64,000 bases of DNA from Algoriphagus aestuarii (lineage in GTDB: Bacteria; Bacteroidota; Bacteroidia; Cytophagales; Cyclobacteriaceae): NCBI GenBank assembly GCA_017051695.1, contig JAFIDK010000001.1:558001-622000 (forward strand), in the 5' to 3' direction. Shown here piece after piece: positions 1-8,226 of this stretch (positions within the stretch are counted from its first letter, which is position 1; the number at the start of each line of letters is the position of its first letter). The notes under the pieces were generated by a model, which was not told the origin of the DNA, made no database searches, and worked only from the letters and a program-made list of their open reading frames with translations. A program made the translations under genes and the position numbers.

Positions 1-685
1 TGCCCTGATGGCTTCGTTGATTGTAGAAATTGCGGGTGAAAATCCGGATTCTGCAGTCCAGTTGCTACTTGCTTTGCTGAAATATAGCTTGGTAGTGGTG
101 GGAGGATTGTTTACCATGGTTTTGGTAGTTTATCCGTTGATTTTGATGGCTTTTACCAAAGTAAAATACAAAGACTTTTTCAAAGCAATCCGACCTGCAC
201 AACTCCTTGCATTTTCTACCAGTTCGAGTTCCGCAACATTACCTGTGACGATGAAGCAAGTGGAGGAAGAACTTGGAGTTTCTGAGGAAATATCCAGTTT
301 CGTGCTTCCTTTAGGGGCGACAGTAAATATGGATGGTACAAGTTTGTATCAAGGTGTGGCAGCTGTTTTTATTGCTCAGGCTTTAGGTATGGACTTGACG
401 CTGACGCAGCAATTGATGATAGTTTTGACTGCGACACTCGCGTCTATAGGGTCGGCAGGTGTACCGGGAGCCGGATTGATTATGCTGATCATTGTACTTG
501 AATCTATCGGAGTACCTGCAGCAGGTATTGCATTGATCATTGCTCCTGATAGAATTTTGGATATGTTTAGAACTGTTGTCAATGTGACTGGAGACGCGAC
601 AGTCTGTACTATTGTAGCAAGTACGGAAGGTGAATTGCCGGATGGACTGATAAGAAAATCCAATCCTCTCACTCCAAATGAGTAA
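1..685 (+). CDS. Dicarboxylate/amino acid:cation symporter (DAACS family), 5'-truncated
   Basis: C-terminal part of a sodium- or proton-coupled dicarboxylate/glutamate symporter of the inner membrane (GltP/DctA family). The reading frame is open back to the first base, so the gene begins upstream and the internal Met at position 8 is not the start. Visible family marks are the serine-rich loop STSSSSATLP (the re-entrant HP1 loop), NMDGTSLYQG in the substrate/cation site, and the glycine-rich HP2 stretch ASIGSAGVPGAG. A later NVTGDATVCT segment matches the final substrate-binding helix. Substrate (glutamate, aspartate, fumarate or succinate) cannot be decided. It converges on fumC with a shared terminator between them. 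Confidence 0.93.
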   Translation, partial: ALMASLIVEIAGENPDSAVQLLLALLKYSLVVVGGLFTMVLVVYPLILMAFTKVKYKDFFKAIRPAQLLAFSTSSSSATLPVTMKQVEEELGVSEEISSFVLPLGATVNMDGTSLYQGVAAVFIAQALGMDLTLTQQLMIVLTATLASIGSAGVPGAGLIMLIIVLESIGVPAAGIALIIAPDRILDMFRTVVNVTGDATVCTIVASTEGELPDGLIRKSNPLTPNE

Positions 686-704
686 GGAAAAAGTAAAACA
701 AAAA

Positions 705-732
705 AGGCTTCTCAAGAGAAGCCTTTTTTTTT
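705..732. terminator. Bidirectional intrinsic terminator
   Basis: A 9-bp perfect stem AGGCTTCTC/GAGAAGCCT with a 2-nt loop is flanked by an A-run on the left and nine T on the right. It can stop both the symporter transcript and the converging fumC transcript. Confidence 0.88.
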
Positions 733-738
733 ATCAGT

Positions 739-2139
739 TTATTTCAAACTACCGATCATATCTTCCGGTTTCACCCATTCGTCAAATTGCTCATTGGTCA
801 ATAAGCCTAAAGCAATCGCCGCTTCTCTTAAGCTACTTCCTTCTTTGTGTGCTTTCTTTGCGATAGCCGCAGCATTTTCATAACCGATATGCGGATTAAG
901 TGCTGTCACCAACATCAATGAATTCTCCAGATGTCTTTTGATCATCGCATCATTTGGTTTGATACCCACTGCACAATTATCATTAAAAGAAACGCAGGCA
1001 TCACCAATCAACCTTGCAGACTGCAAGAAATTAGCTGCAATCAGAGGCTTGAAGACATTCAATTCAAAATGCCCTGTAGCGCCACCGATTGAAATTGCCA
1101 CATCATTCCCCATCACCTGTGCAGCCACCATGGTCATGGCTTCCACCTGGGTAGGGTTTACTTTTCCTGGCATAATAGAAGATCCTGGCTCATTTTCAGG
1201 AATCAGAATCTCACCAATTCCAGATCTAGGTCCAGAGGACAACATTCTGATATCATTGGCGATTTTCATTAAACTTACTGCCACCTGCTTCAATGCGCCA
1301 TGTGTTTCCACCATGGCATCATGAGCTGCCAAAGCTTCAAATTTATTAGGTGCAGTAACGAAAGGCTGTTCGGCAATATCAGCTATTTTTTGGGCCACCA
1401 ATTCCGAATATCCCTGAGGAGTATTCAGCCCGGTACCTACTGCAGTGCCTCCAAGTGCAAGCTCAGAAAGGTGTGACAAGGTATTTTTAATCGCTCTGAT
1501 GCCATGATCCAGCTGAGCCACATATCCACTAAACTCTTGTCCCAAAGTCAGGGGCGTCGCATCCATGAAGTGGGTACGGCCAATTTTCACTACTTTTTTG
1601 AAAGATTCGGCTTTGGCCTGAAGTGTATTTCTTAATTTCTCTATCCCTGGTAAAGTTGTTTCCATCACCATTTTGTATGCGGCGATGTGCATGGCAGTAG
1701 GATAGGTATCATTAGACGATTGTGATTTATTCACATCATCATTTGGGTGGATTTTCTTTTTGGAATCCTCCAGTGATCCACCTAGAAGAACATGAGCTCT
1801 ATACGCTATTACCTCATTGGTATTCATGTTGGATTGCGTACCTGAACCGGTTTGCCAAACTACCAATGGAAATTGATCATCCAGTTTTCCTTCCAAAATC
1901 TCATCACAAACCTCTCCGATCACAACAGCTTTGTTTTTATCCAAAACCCCCAATTCTGAATTGGTGAAAGCTGCTGCTTTTTTCAAAATGGCAAATGCCC
2001 TGATTATTTCAATCGGCATTCTGTTCTTCTCTCCACCAATTTTAAAATTATTGATGGATCGCTGAGTTTGGGCTCCCCAATATTTATCAGCAGGCACCTC
2101 AACAGGCCCCATGGTATCATGTTCTATTCTTACGCTCAT
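739..2139 (-). CDS. fumC: Class II fumarate hydratase
   Basis: Iron-independent fumarase of the TCA cycle, interconverting fumarate and L-malate as a cytosolic homotetramer. The 466-residue length is normal. All three family-conserved regions are present: GSGTQSNMN near residue 97, SSNDTYPTA near 140, and the superfamily signature [11 protein letters not shown] near 320 with the catalytic flexible loop. The signature is shared with aspartase, but the N-terminal sequence [26 protein letters not shown] is typical of FumC. A TAATTTTG promoter box lies 29 bp upstream of the ATG. The gene is monocistronic and meets a dicarboxylate symporter tail to tail. Confidence 0.96.
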   Translation of the reverse strand: MSVRIEHDTMGPVEVPADKYWGAQTQRSINNFKIGGEKNRMPIEIIRAFAILKKAAAFTNSELGVLDKNKAVVIGEVCDEILEGKLDDQFPLVVWQTGSGTQSNMNTNEVIAYRAHVLLGGSLEDSKKKIHPNDDVNKSQSSNDTYPTAMHIAAYKMVMETTLPGIEKLRNTLQAKAESFKKVVKIGRTHFMDATPLTLGQEFSGYVAQLDHGIRAIKNTLSHLSELALGGTAVGTGLNTPQGYSELVAQKIADIAEQPFVTAPNKFEALAAHDAMVETHGALKQVAVSLMKIANDIRMLSSGPRSGIGEILIPENEPGSSIMPGKVNPTQVEAMTMVAAQVMGNDVAISIGGATGHFELNVFKPLIAANFLQSARLIGDACVSFNDNCAVGIKPNDAMIKRHLENSLMLVTALNPHIGYENAAAIAKKAHKEGSSLREAAIALGLLTNEQFDEWVKPEDMIGSLK

Positions 2140-2167
2140 ATTTTCGGAATATTGATATTGATTTTGC

Positions 2168-2175
2168 CAAAATTA
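2168..2175 (-). promoter_or_regulatory. Bacteroidota -7 promoter element for fumC
   Basis: On the minus strand this reads TAATTTTG, an exact TAnnTTTG match 28 nt before the fumC ATG, implying a leader of roughly 20 nt. The assignment rests on the consensus and position only. Confidence 0.55.
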
Positions 2176-2208
2176 AGGCTTCTGGTCTTTTTTCCCTAAC
2201 AAGGCTAA

Positions 2209-2694
2209 CTAATCCTTCAACTGAAAATTGATGAGTTGATGGAATATCTTTCTGGAAGACTTTATCTGTCTGTTAAAGAAATAAATTGCCAGTCCATAAT
2301 TAGCGATAGCCAAGGACGTGCAAATCAGTCCATAGTTAATATTGTGTATCAAAAAGAAGAAAAACCCTGCAAAAGCGATTAAGACTATGCTCCAAAAAAC
2401 CAGAAAAAAAGTTGCCCCGGGGAAAAGTTTGAATTTCAAAAAGATGATACTCCCCCTGGGTGTCTCCTCTACCTCACCGACAATCAAGGGTAAAAATGTA
2501 TCACCCTTATCCACAACTTTTGAGATTCGAAATCCATTTTGCCCGACTATACCATTAAATTTCACCTCTTTATTTGATCTTGATCTCTGATCCAGAAAGT
2601 TGGCTTCGGAAGTCACTTTACTAAGGTGTCCCAATACCTCCTTTTTAGAAAGCACACTGACGATCGTTTCGGTATGGTGAGGAATTAAATTCAA
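2209..2694 (-). CDS. Conserved-looking two-helix membrane protein, function unknown
   Basis: A 161-residue protein with a soluble N-terminal half of about 95 residues and two adjacent hydrophobic segments near residues 95-117 and 121-140, then a short basic tail. I do not recognise a named family; the pattern (FNGIVGQNGFRISK followed by FLPLIVGEVEE, then two membrane spans) resembles hypothetical proteins common in Bacteroidota. The apparent start is TTG one nucleotide after the ridA stop codon, which suggests translational coupling to ridA rather than its own initiation site. No catalytic motif is visible. Confidence 0.7.
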   Translation of the reverse strand: MNLIPHHTETIVSVLSKKEVLGHLSKVTSEANFLDQRSRSNKEVKFNGIVGQNGFRISKVVDKGDTFLPLIVGEVEETPRGSIIFLKFKLFPGATFFLVFWSIVLIAFAGFFFFLIHNINYGLICTSLAIANYGLAIYFFNRQIKSSRKIFHQLINFQLKD

Positions 2695-2695
2695 T

Positions 2696-3076
2696 TTATT
2701 TCACAGCAACACAAGAGATTTCCACATTCAAATTTTTAGGAAGCTTACTTACTTCTACTGTTTCTCTTGCCGGAGGGTTTACCTTAAAATACTTTTCATA
2801 TGCTTCATTGATAGTACCAAATTCATCCATATTTTTGATGAAAATGGTACACTTGACCACATCTGCAAATCCAAATCCTGCTGCTCTTAACACTGCTTCC
2901 AAGTTTTTCATCACTGCGTGCGTCTCTTCAGTGATGTTTTCATTGATCAGCTCTCCTGTCTCAGAATCCAGGGCAATTTGACCCGAAACATAAAGAGTGT
3001 TTCCTGATAAAACTGCTTGGGAATAAGGACCGATAGGTGCTGGTGCTTCCGGTGTAAATATGATTTTATTTGCCAT
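2696..3076 (-). CDS. ridA: RidA family reactive-intermediate deaminase
   Basis: Small trimeric cytosolic enzyme that hydrolyses reactive enamine/imine intermediates released by PLP enzymes such as threonine dehydratase. The 126-residue form starting MANKIIFTPEAPAPIGPYSQA is the normal family length; an in-frame upstream ATG would add six residues not found in the family. Conserved features are the GPYSQA start, the YVSGQIALD strand, and the C-terminal PARETVEVSKLP segment with the catalytic Arg, ending NVEISCVAVK. It lies downstream of mazG on the same strand and is separated from it by a heptamer repeat array and a putative promoter. Confidence 0.95.
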   Translation of the reverse strand: MANKIIFTPEAPAPIGPYSQAVLSGNTLYVSGQIALDSETGELINENITEETHAVMKNLEAVLRAAGFGFADVVKCTIFIKNMDEFGTINEAYEKYFKVNPPARETVEVSKLPKNLNVEISCVAVK

Positions 3077-3097
3077 GTTTTTTATAAGTATCAAAAA

Positions 3098-3132
3098 TTG
3101 GTACTAAGTACAAAGTACAAGGTACAAAGTAA
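3098..3132 (-). repeat. Heptamer tandem array 1 (5 units) in the ridA leader
   Basis: Five consecutive 7-bp units, written on the plus strand: ttggtac, taagtac, aaagtac, aaggtac, aaagtaa. On the minus strand, the sense of both neighbours, the units read GTACCAA, GTACTTA, GTACTTT, GTACCTT, TTACTTT. The array lies about 40 nt past the mazG stop codon and before ridA. The bases between it and the stop look like more decayed 7-bp units. The unit TTGGTAC differs by one base from TTGGTTC of the two other arrays in this window. Confidence 0.8.
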
Positions 3133-3135
3133 GGT

Positions 3136-3143
3136 CAAAGATA
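3136..3143 (-). promoter_or_regulatory. Bacteroidota -7 promoter element for ridA
   Basis: Minus-strand TATCTTTG matches TAnnTTTG exactly. It sits between the mazG stop and heptamer array 1, so the array would fall in the 5' leader of ridA mRNA, about 55 nt long. Confidence 0.45.
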
Positions 3144-3173
3144 GGCTCGGCTTTAAGATTTTTCACTTTAGCC

Positions 3174-3977
3174 TTAAGACTTTAATTTTGCTTCGTTCCA
3201 GTAAACATCCATTTCTGCCAAAGTCATGTCAGCCAGACTCTTTCCTGATTCATTAGCTGATTTTTCTAAGTATTGGAATCTCTTTATAAATTTTAAATTC
3301 GTTTTTTCCAATGCTTCTTCTGGATTGATATCAATAAATCTGGCATAATTTATCAGCGAAAAAAGTAAATCTCCAAACTCTCCAGTGGCTTTTTCTTTAT
3401 CTATTTCCGAATCAGAAGCCGCGTTGAATTCCTCTTTGAATTCCTGCATTTCTTCTTCCACTTTTTCCCAGACCTGATGCTTTTCTTCCCAGTCAAATCC
3501 GACTCCTCTTGCTTTTTCCTGGATCCTCATGGATTTGATCAATGCAGGCAGAGATCTTGGAACGCCTCCCAAAACAGAAGTATTCCCTTTTTCCTTCAAT
3601 TTTATCTTTTCCCAATTCTGCTTTACTGCTTCCTCATCCTCAGCTTTGGTATCTCCATAAATATGAGGATGTCTACGGATCAATTTTTCACAAAGTGCAT
3701 CGATCAGCGTGCTGATGTCAAAGTTTCCTTCTTCGGATCCGATTTTAGCATAAAACACGATGTGCAATAAAATATCTCCTAACTCTTTTTTGATTTCCTC
3801 CGGATCACCTTCCAGAATAGCATCCGAGAGTTCAAAAGTTTCTTCAATGGTCAAATGCCTCAAACTTTCTGTAGTTTGCTTTTTATCCCAAGGACATTGA
3901 GCTCTGAGCTCATCCATGATGGTCAATAATCTATCAAAAGATGCTAACTGCTGGGCTCTGGTACTCAAATTTGTCAT
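3174..3977 (-). CDS. mazG: Nucleoside triphosphate pyrophosphohydrolase MazG
   Basis: Hydrolyses (d)NTPs to the monophosphates plus pyrophosphate; a house-cleaning or (p)ppGpp-modulating enzyme. At 267 residues it is the full two-domain form. The N-terminal MazG domain shows CPWDKKQTTESL near residue 29, the metal-ligand helix EETFELSDAI, and KKELGDILLHIVFYAKIGSE. The linker HPHIYGD near 100 is typical. The second domain repeats the pattern with EEEMQEFKEEF and GEFGDLLFSLINYARF near 200-220. It is divergent from the small membrane protein at 4050 and shares a palindromic double -7 box with it. Confidence 0.95.
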   Translation of the reverse strand: MTNLSTRAQQLASFDRLLTIMDELRAQCPWDKKQTTESLRHLTIEETFELSDAILEGDPEEIKKELGDILLHIVFYAKIGSEEGNFDISTLIDALCEKLIRRHPHIYGDTKAEDEEAVKQNWEKIKLKEKGNTSVLGGVPRSLPALIKSMRIQEKARGVGFDWEEKHQVWEKVEEEMQEFKEEFNAASDSEIDKEKATGEFGDLLFSLINYARFIDINPEEALEKTNLKFIKRFQYLEKSANESGKSLADMTLAEMDVYWNEAKLKS

Positions 3978-4025
3978 TGTGAAGGAAACTAACCTGGAAT
4001 TGTGGACGTTTTCGAAGTAAAGCTT

Positions 4026-4043
4026 TAAATTTGCGCAAATTTA
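4026..4043. promoter_or_regulatory. Palindromic face-to-face pair of -7 promoter elements
   Basis: The perfect 18-bp palindrome TAAATTTGCGCAAATTTA contains TAAATTTG (TAnnTTTG) on the plus strand at 4026-4033 and the same box on the minus strand at 4036-4043. The plus box suits the gene at 4050 and the minus box suits mazG at 3977. The two promoters overlap, so polymerase could hardly occupy both at once. Confidence 0.6.
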
Positions 4044-4049
4044 TCCGTT

Positions 4050-4280
4050 ATGGCAACTGTATATCTAACCCTGGGCTTTGTGGCGTTGTTCTTCATTTTG
4101 ATGTCAGTAAGGCTGATTTTCTTAAAAAATGGTGAATTCAAAGGAACATGTGCTTCACAAAACCCTTATTTGAATAAAGATGGTGGCACCTGCAGCTATT
4201 GTGGGAAAACTGTAGACGCTAACAGCGGATGTGGTAATCCTGACAATGAAGTAGATAAGGTAATGGCCAAATTCAAATAA
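4050..4280 (+). CDS. Small membrane-anchored cysteine-rich protein, possibly NqrM-like
   Basis: A 76-residue protein with one N-terminal transmembrane helix (about residues 4-24) followed by a basic turn and a short segment with four cysteines (GTCASQ, then CSYCG, then GCGN). The layout of one helix, a K/R-rich turn, then G-(T/S)-C and a later C-x-x-C-G resembles the NqrM/DUF539 maturation factors of the Na+-NQR complex, but similarity is faint and no nqr gene is nearby. The cysteines could bind metal or form disulfides. It precedes glmM by 57 bp, so it may be cotranscribed with it. Function unproven. Confidence 0.75.
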   Translation: MATVYLTLGFVALFFILMSVRLIFLKNGEFKGTCASQNPYLNKDGGTCSYCGKTVDANSGCGNPDNEVDKVMAKFK

Positions 4281-4292
4281 TATTCAATCTTC

Positions 4293-4311
4293 GTCGAGTC
4301 TTCGACTTTTT
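4293..4311 (+). terminator. Weak hairpin with T-run between the small membrane gene and glmM
   Basis: A 5-bp stem GTCGA/TCGAC with a 4-nt loop is followed by five T. It is short, so partial termination or none is possible. Confidence 0.35.
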
Positions 4312-4337
4312 CATTTTAACTTATAAAATTACCATAC

Positions 4338-5732
4338 GTGTCGCTAATCAAATCTATCTCCGGAATCAGAGGTACCATAGGAGGTAAAGCCGGCGAAGGA
4401 CTTACTCCTGTCGATGTAGTAAAATTCGCTTCAGCTTATGGAGCTTGGGTCTTGGAAAACACCGGAAATCCGAAAATTGTGATCGGTAGAGATGCCAGAA
4501 TCTCTGGCGAAATGATTTCTAAATTGGTTTCTGCCACACTTCAAGGCATGGGTATCCATGTGATCGACCTGGGCTTAAGCACTACTCCTACTGTAGAATT
4601 TGCAGTTCCTTTAGAAAAAGCCGGCGGTGGAATCATCCTGACTGCCAGCCATAATCCTATCCAATGGAATGCTTTGAAACTTTTAAATTCCAAAGGCGAA
4701 TTTATTTCAGATTCCGAAGGCAAAGACATCTTAGTAAAAGCTGAAAAAGAAGATTTCTCTTTTGCTGAGGTAAAAAAACTAGGAGATTATACGCTTCTGG
4801 AAGATTATATAGATAGACATATCCAGCATGTCTTAGATTTGGAATTAGTGGACAAAGAGGCTATCGCTGCCAGAAACTTCAGAATTGTAGTCGATGCAGT
4901 GAACTCCACTGGAGGAATTGCTGTCCCCAAGCTTCTAAGAGCACTTGGCGTCACAGAGATAGAAGAAATGTACTGTACACCAGATGGACATTTCCCACAT
5001 AATCCGGAGCCTTTACCCGAGAATCTCAGGGATATTTCCCAAAAGCTGGAAAAAGGAAGTTTTGACTTGGGAATCGTAGTGGATCCTGATGTAGACAGGC
5101 TTGCATTTATCAATGAAGACGGATCACCATTTGGAGAAGAATATACCCTAGTAGCTGTGGCTGATTATATTCTTTCAAAAACCAAAGGAAATACAGTCTC
5201 TAACTTAAGTTCAACCAGGGCACTTCGTGATGTTACTGAGAAACATGGAGGAGTCTATACTGCAGCAGCAGTAGGAGAAGTAAATGTTGTAAACCAAATG
5301 AAAGCTTCAGATGCAATCATCGGTGGCGAAGGAAATGGGGGAATTATCTACCCAACTTCTCATTATGGAAGAGATGCATTGGTGGGAATCGGTTTATTCC
5401 TGACTCACTTGGCAAATTTCGGTAAAACCATTTCCCGATTGAGAGCGACTTACCCAAATTATTATATCTCCAAAAACAAGATTGAACTCACTCCCGAAAT
5501 CAATGTGGACAATATCCTTTTGGAAATTAAAGAGAAGTACAAAAAACAACCTATCAACGATATAGACGGGGTCAAAATAGAATTTGAAAAAGAATGGGTA
5601 CATTTGCGAAAGTCTAATACTGAGCCGATTATCCGAATTTATTCAGAATCTGAATCCGAAGCTACGGCCGAGCATTTGGCAAAAAAAATCATGCAAGATA
5701 TCAAAGAGGTGGTAAGTAAATCTCTCATCTGA
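4338..5732 (+). CDS. glmM: Phosphoglucosamine mutase
   Basis: Converts glucosamine-6-phosphate to glucosamine-1-phosphate, the second step toward UDP-GlcNAc for peptidoglycan; it acts on the product of glmS, also in this window at 29-31 kb. The start is GTG, giving MSLIKSISGIRGT as in the family. The catalytic phosphoserine loop TASHNPIQWNALK is near residue 100, the metal loop DPDVDRLAF near 250, the sugar-specificity loop GGEGNGG near 318, and the phosphate-binding RKSNTEPIIRIYSE near 425. GEGNG with RKSNTEP fits GlmM or a bifunctional PGM/PMM-type enzyme; GlmM is preferred from the start motif. The cysteine desulfurase gene follows after 35 bp. Confidence 0.88.
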   Translation: MSLIKSISGIRGTIGGKAGEGLTPVDVVKFASAYGAWVLENTGNPKIVIGRDARISGEMISKLVSATLQGMGIHVIDLGLSTTPTVEFAVPLEKAGGGIILTASHNPIQWNALKLLNSKGEFISDSEGKDILVKAEKEDFSFAEVKKLGDYTLLEDYIDRHIQHVLDLELVDKEAIAARNFRIVVDAVNSTGGIAVPKLLRALGVTEIEEMYCTPDGHFPHNPEPLPENLRDISQKLEKGSFDLGIVVDPDVDRLAFINEDGSPFGEEYTLVAVADYILSKTKGNTVSNLSSTRALRDVTEKHGGVYTAAAVGEVNVVNQMKASDAIIGGEGNGGIIYPTSHYGRDALVGIGLFLTHLANFGKTISRLRATYPNYYISKNKIELTPEINVDNILLEIKEKYKKQPINDIDGVKIEFEKEWVHLRKSNTEPIIRIYSESESEATAEHLAKKIMQDIKEVVSKSLI

Positions 5733-5767
5733 TTCTTTGCAAAATATAAAACCCAAGTATAGTAAAG

Positions 5768-6910
5768 ATGAATGTTTATTTAGATAATGCTGCTACCACC
5801 GCAATGGACGATCGAGTGATAGAAGCAATGCTTCCTTTTATGAAGTCCCATTACGGAAATCCATCTTCCGTTCACAAGCAAGGGAGAGAGGTACGAACAG
5901 CAATCGAAAAATCAAGAAAAAAAGTAGCTGAATTACTAAATACTAGTCCATCGGAGATTTTCTTTACTTCTGGAGGTACTGAAGCTGACAATACTGCACT
6001 CGTATGTGGGATAGAAAGCCATGGGATCACTCATGCTATCACTTCACCCCTTGAGCATCATGCGGTACTGCATACGCTAGAGGTTTGTGCAAAAAAAGGA
6101 TTGATCAAGTTGAGCATTCTTGATGTCAATCCAAAAGGTGAAATTGATCTGAATCAGTTGGAGGCACTTCTTAAATCCAACCCAAATTCATTGGTTTCCT
6201 TGATGCATGCCAATAATGAAATAGGAAATTTGAATGACCTGCATAAAATCGGAAATCTTTGTAAGGAGTATGGGGCATTTTTCCACTCTGACACCGTTCA
6301 GACCATGGGACATTATGTTCATAATCTCAAAGAACTTCCGGTCAATTCCTTAGTTGCAGGTGGACATAAATTTCATGGGCCAAAAGGCTCAGGATTTCTT
6401 TATGTAAATAAGGATAAAAAAATCCATCCGTTTATTCACGGAGGTGCCCAAGAGCGAAATATGCGAGGCGGAACAGAAAATGTGATTGGCATTATTGGGA
6501 TTACCAAAGCACTGGAATTGGCATATTCTGAAATGGAAAGCCACCAAGCTCATGTCATTTCTTTAAAGAAGCATTTTATAAAAAGTATTCAGGAGGCCAT
6601 TCCGGGAGTCACTTTCAATGGGCTATCAGGAGATATTGATAAAAGTCTTTACACTGTGCTGAATGTGAGCCTTCCCCCATCAGAAGCTAACAGAGGGATG
6701 TTGTTATTCAACCTGGACTTGGAAGGGATCTCCGCTTCAGGAGGCTCTGCTTGTAGTTCCGGTGCCACAGTAGGTTCCCATGTACTGCGTGCGCTGAATC
6801 ATAATCCTGAAAGGGATGCTGTCCGTTTTTCTTTTAGCAGGTACAATACCATTGAGGAAGTCGATTATACGATATCAAAATTAAAAGATCTCTATTTGGT
6901 TGAAGCATAA
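5768..6910 (+). CDS. Cysteine desulfurase (IscS/NifS family)
   Basis: PLP enzyme that removes sulfur from cysteine as an enzyme-bound persulfide, feeding Fe-S cluster or tRNA thiolation pathways. The sequence starts VYLDNAATTAMD, shows the cofactor-binding SGGTEADN near residue 68, the Schiff-base lysine in AGGHKFHGPKGSG (Lys201) and the active-site cysteine in SGGSACSSG (Cys329) on the long class I loop. Length of 380 is normal. There is no iscU, sufU or mnmA next to it, so the acceptor is undetermined. It probably shares a transcript with glmM. Confidence 0.94.
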   Translation: MNVYLDNAATTAMDDRVIEAMLPFMKSHYGNPSSVHKQGREVRTAIEKSRKKVAELLNTSPSEIFFTSGGTEADNTALVCGIESHGITHAITSPLEHHAVLHTLEVCAKKGLIKLSILDVNPKGEIDLNQLEALLKSNPNSLVSLMHANNEIGNLNDLHKIGNLCKEYGAFFHSDTVQTMGHYVHNLKELPVNSLVAGGHKFHGPKGSGFLYVNKDKKIHPFIHGGAQERNMRGGTENVIGIIGITKALELAYSEMESHQAHVISLKKHFIKSIQEAIPGVTFNGLSGDIDKSLYTVLNVSLPPSEANRGMLLFNLDLEGISASGGSACSSGATVGSHVLRALNHNPERDAVRFSFSRYNTIEEVDYTISKLKDLYLVEA

Positions 6911-6914
6911 AAAA

Positions 6915-6938
6915 GGGAGCCTTGAGGCTCCCTTTTTA
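6915..6938. terminator. Bidirectional intrinsic terminator
   Basis: Stem GGGAGCC/GGCTCCC with a TTGA loop, four A before and five T after, lies between the converging cysteine desulfurase gene and the gene ending at 6936. The T-run overlaps the last codon of the latter. Confidence 0.88.
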
Positions 6939-7694
6939 TTGCTCAGTCATCGATTGTGCTGGCTTATATCCAATAGAATAGGGTGTCCATATTTCGTAGA
7001 TGGGATTTCCCGTCGAACTTTTTCCTGAATGATGCCACTCTCCATCTATTACCTCAAAATCAAAACCCAAACTAGCCCCTACTCTACTATCATCTCGGGA
7101 AAAGAATGTGATGTTTTCTACATATTTCCCTTTTTCGGCGGTATATGTTCCACCACCTGAACCTGAAAACTCTTTTGTTTCAGAATTGAAAGCGACCCAC
7201 TGAAATCTTCCACCGCCCAAAATCTTGATGGTTCTTCTGGCACCTGGAGTAGACCTTGAGATTTCACCATCTCTTTTCCGTCCTGTAATTACCCAGTTAC
7301 CTGTCAAATCATCTACTTTCTCGGGTAATTTCTCCCAAATCTCCACTAACATTTTCCCGTTTATTTCCGAAGATATCACCATCTTTCCGTTAGTGAGATC
7401 CAATTTATACTTGTTGGTAGTTCCTACCTGAAAAGGATCCAGAGTAAAAAAGTCAAGGGTCTCGTAATAATTTCCATCCCGAAATTCATAAGGTCCACCT
7501 CCTGCACTAATAAAATGATTATCAGAGACTTTTTTCGCTCCAAAAGCAAAGTAGTTATCCTGATAGATTTTCACATATTCCTCATCTTTGACTTCTCTAC
7601 CATCTTGGTGGGTTAGTTTCCAGGCACCATCTAATTCTTGGGCATTCACCCAGCCAAAGAGTAAAAGCAAGGGCAGTAAAACAATTCTTTTCAT
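6936..7694 (-). CDS. Secreted protein with two lipocalin-like (DUF4488-type) repeats
   Basis: A 252-residue protein with a clear signal peptide (MKRIVLLPLLLLFGWVNAQ). Two internally similar beta-rich units follow: one near residues 22-125 (LDGAWKLTH ... GGGPYEFRDGNYYETLDFFTLD) and one near 130-240 (LTGNWVITG ... GGGTYTAEKGKYVENITFFSRD). The shared pattern G-x-W, GGG-x-Y, G-x-Y-x-E-x-(L/I)-x-F-F resembles the Bacteroidota DUF4488/lipocalin-like families, which may bind small hydrophobic ligands. No lipobox is present, so the product is likely periplasmic or released. No enzyme motif is visible. Confidence 0.82.
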   Translation of the reverse strand: MKRIVLLPLLLLFGWVNAQELDGAWKLTHQDGREVKDEEYVKIYQDNYFAFGAKKVSDNHFISAGGGPYEFRDGNYYETLDFFTLDPFQVGTTNKYKLDLTNGKMVISSEINGKMLVEIWEKLPEKVDDLTGNWVITGRKRDGEISRSTPGARRTIKILGGGRFQWVAFNSETKEFSGSGGGTYTAEKGKYVENITFFSRDDSRVGASLGFDFEVIDGEWHHSGKSSTGNPIYEIWTPYSIGYKPAQSMTEQ

Positions 7695-7859
7695 AATATT
7701 GAGGGTTTAAAAACTATTTTCTACTGAAATTCATGAAGAAATCGCAGAAAACCAATCCATTTTGGCATTTATTATATATGTGGTAGAAAAAACAAAAATT
7801 TCATCTTCTTTCGATTTTGACTTATTAGGATTACAAAAATTTTGATTTCAGAATGAAAA

Positions 7860-7880
7860 AATTGGTAAAAGTTACCAATT
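7860..7880. promoter_or_regulatory. Inverted repeat upstream of the Rieske gene (operator candidate)
   Basis: AATTGGTAA and TTACCAATT form a perfect 9-bp inverted repeat separated by AAG, 22 bp before the Rieske ATG. No T-run follows, so a protein-binding site is more likely than a terminator. Confidence 0.4.
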
Positions 7881-7902
7881 ATGAACTTCTAATACTGATC
7901 AG

Positions 7903-8226
7903 ATGAAAAAATTCACTTTAGGAACTAGTAAAGAACAAATCCTATCAATGATCAATGAGCGATCCATCAAACGTGTTCTGGTCGGAGATCAGAAAATCGC
8001 GTTAGTAAGAATAGGATCGGAGTTTTTTGCATTCCAGGCATTTTGCCCTCACAGAGGCGCTTCTTTGGTAGAGGGGCAATTAAATTCGATAAACGAGATC
8101 ATTTGTCCACTACACCAATATAGGTTTGAAATAAAGTCCGGGAGAGTTTCTGCTGGCTCCTGTTCAGATTTAGAAACTTACCCTGCATTCCTGGCCGAAA
8201 ATGGATTAGTTATCACTTTGCCTTAA
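7903..8226 (+). CDS. Rieske [2Fe-2S] domain protein
   Basis: A 107-residue stand-alone Rieske ferredoxin-like protein. Cluster ligands are visible as CPHRG (Cys48, His50) and CPLHQYRF (Cys68, His71), the usual C-x-H and C-x-x-H pair. No signal or membrane anchor is present, so it is cytosolic, like the electron-transfer ferredoxins of ring-hydroxylating dioxygenases or the NirD-type small subunit. No oxygenase or reductase gene is adjacent, so the partner is unknown. Its 3' end overlaps the converging CsaA-like gene by four bases. A 21-bp inverted repeat lies just upstream. Confidence 0.92.
   Translation: MKKFTLGTSKEQILSMINERSIKRVLVGDQKIALVRIGSEFFAFQAFCPHRGASLVEGQLNSINEIICPLHQYRFEIKSGRVSAGSCSDLETYPAFLAENGLVITLP

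Noticed and set aside
678-866. Short plus-strand ORF over the terminator and fumC 3' end
   Set aside because: It spans a terminator hairpin and lies antisense to fumC, with no recognisable domain.
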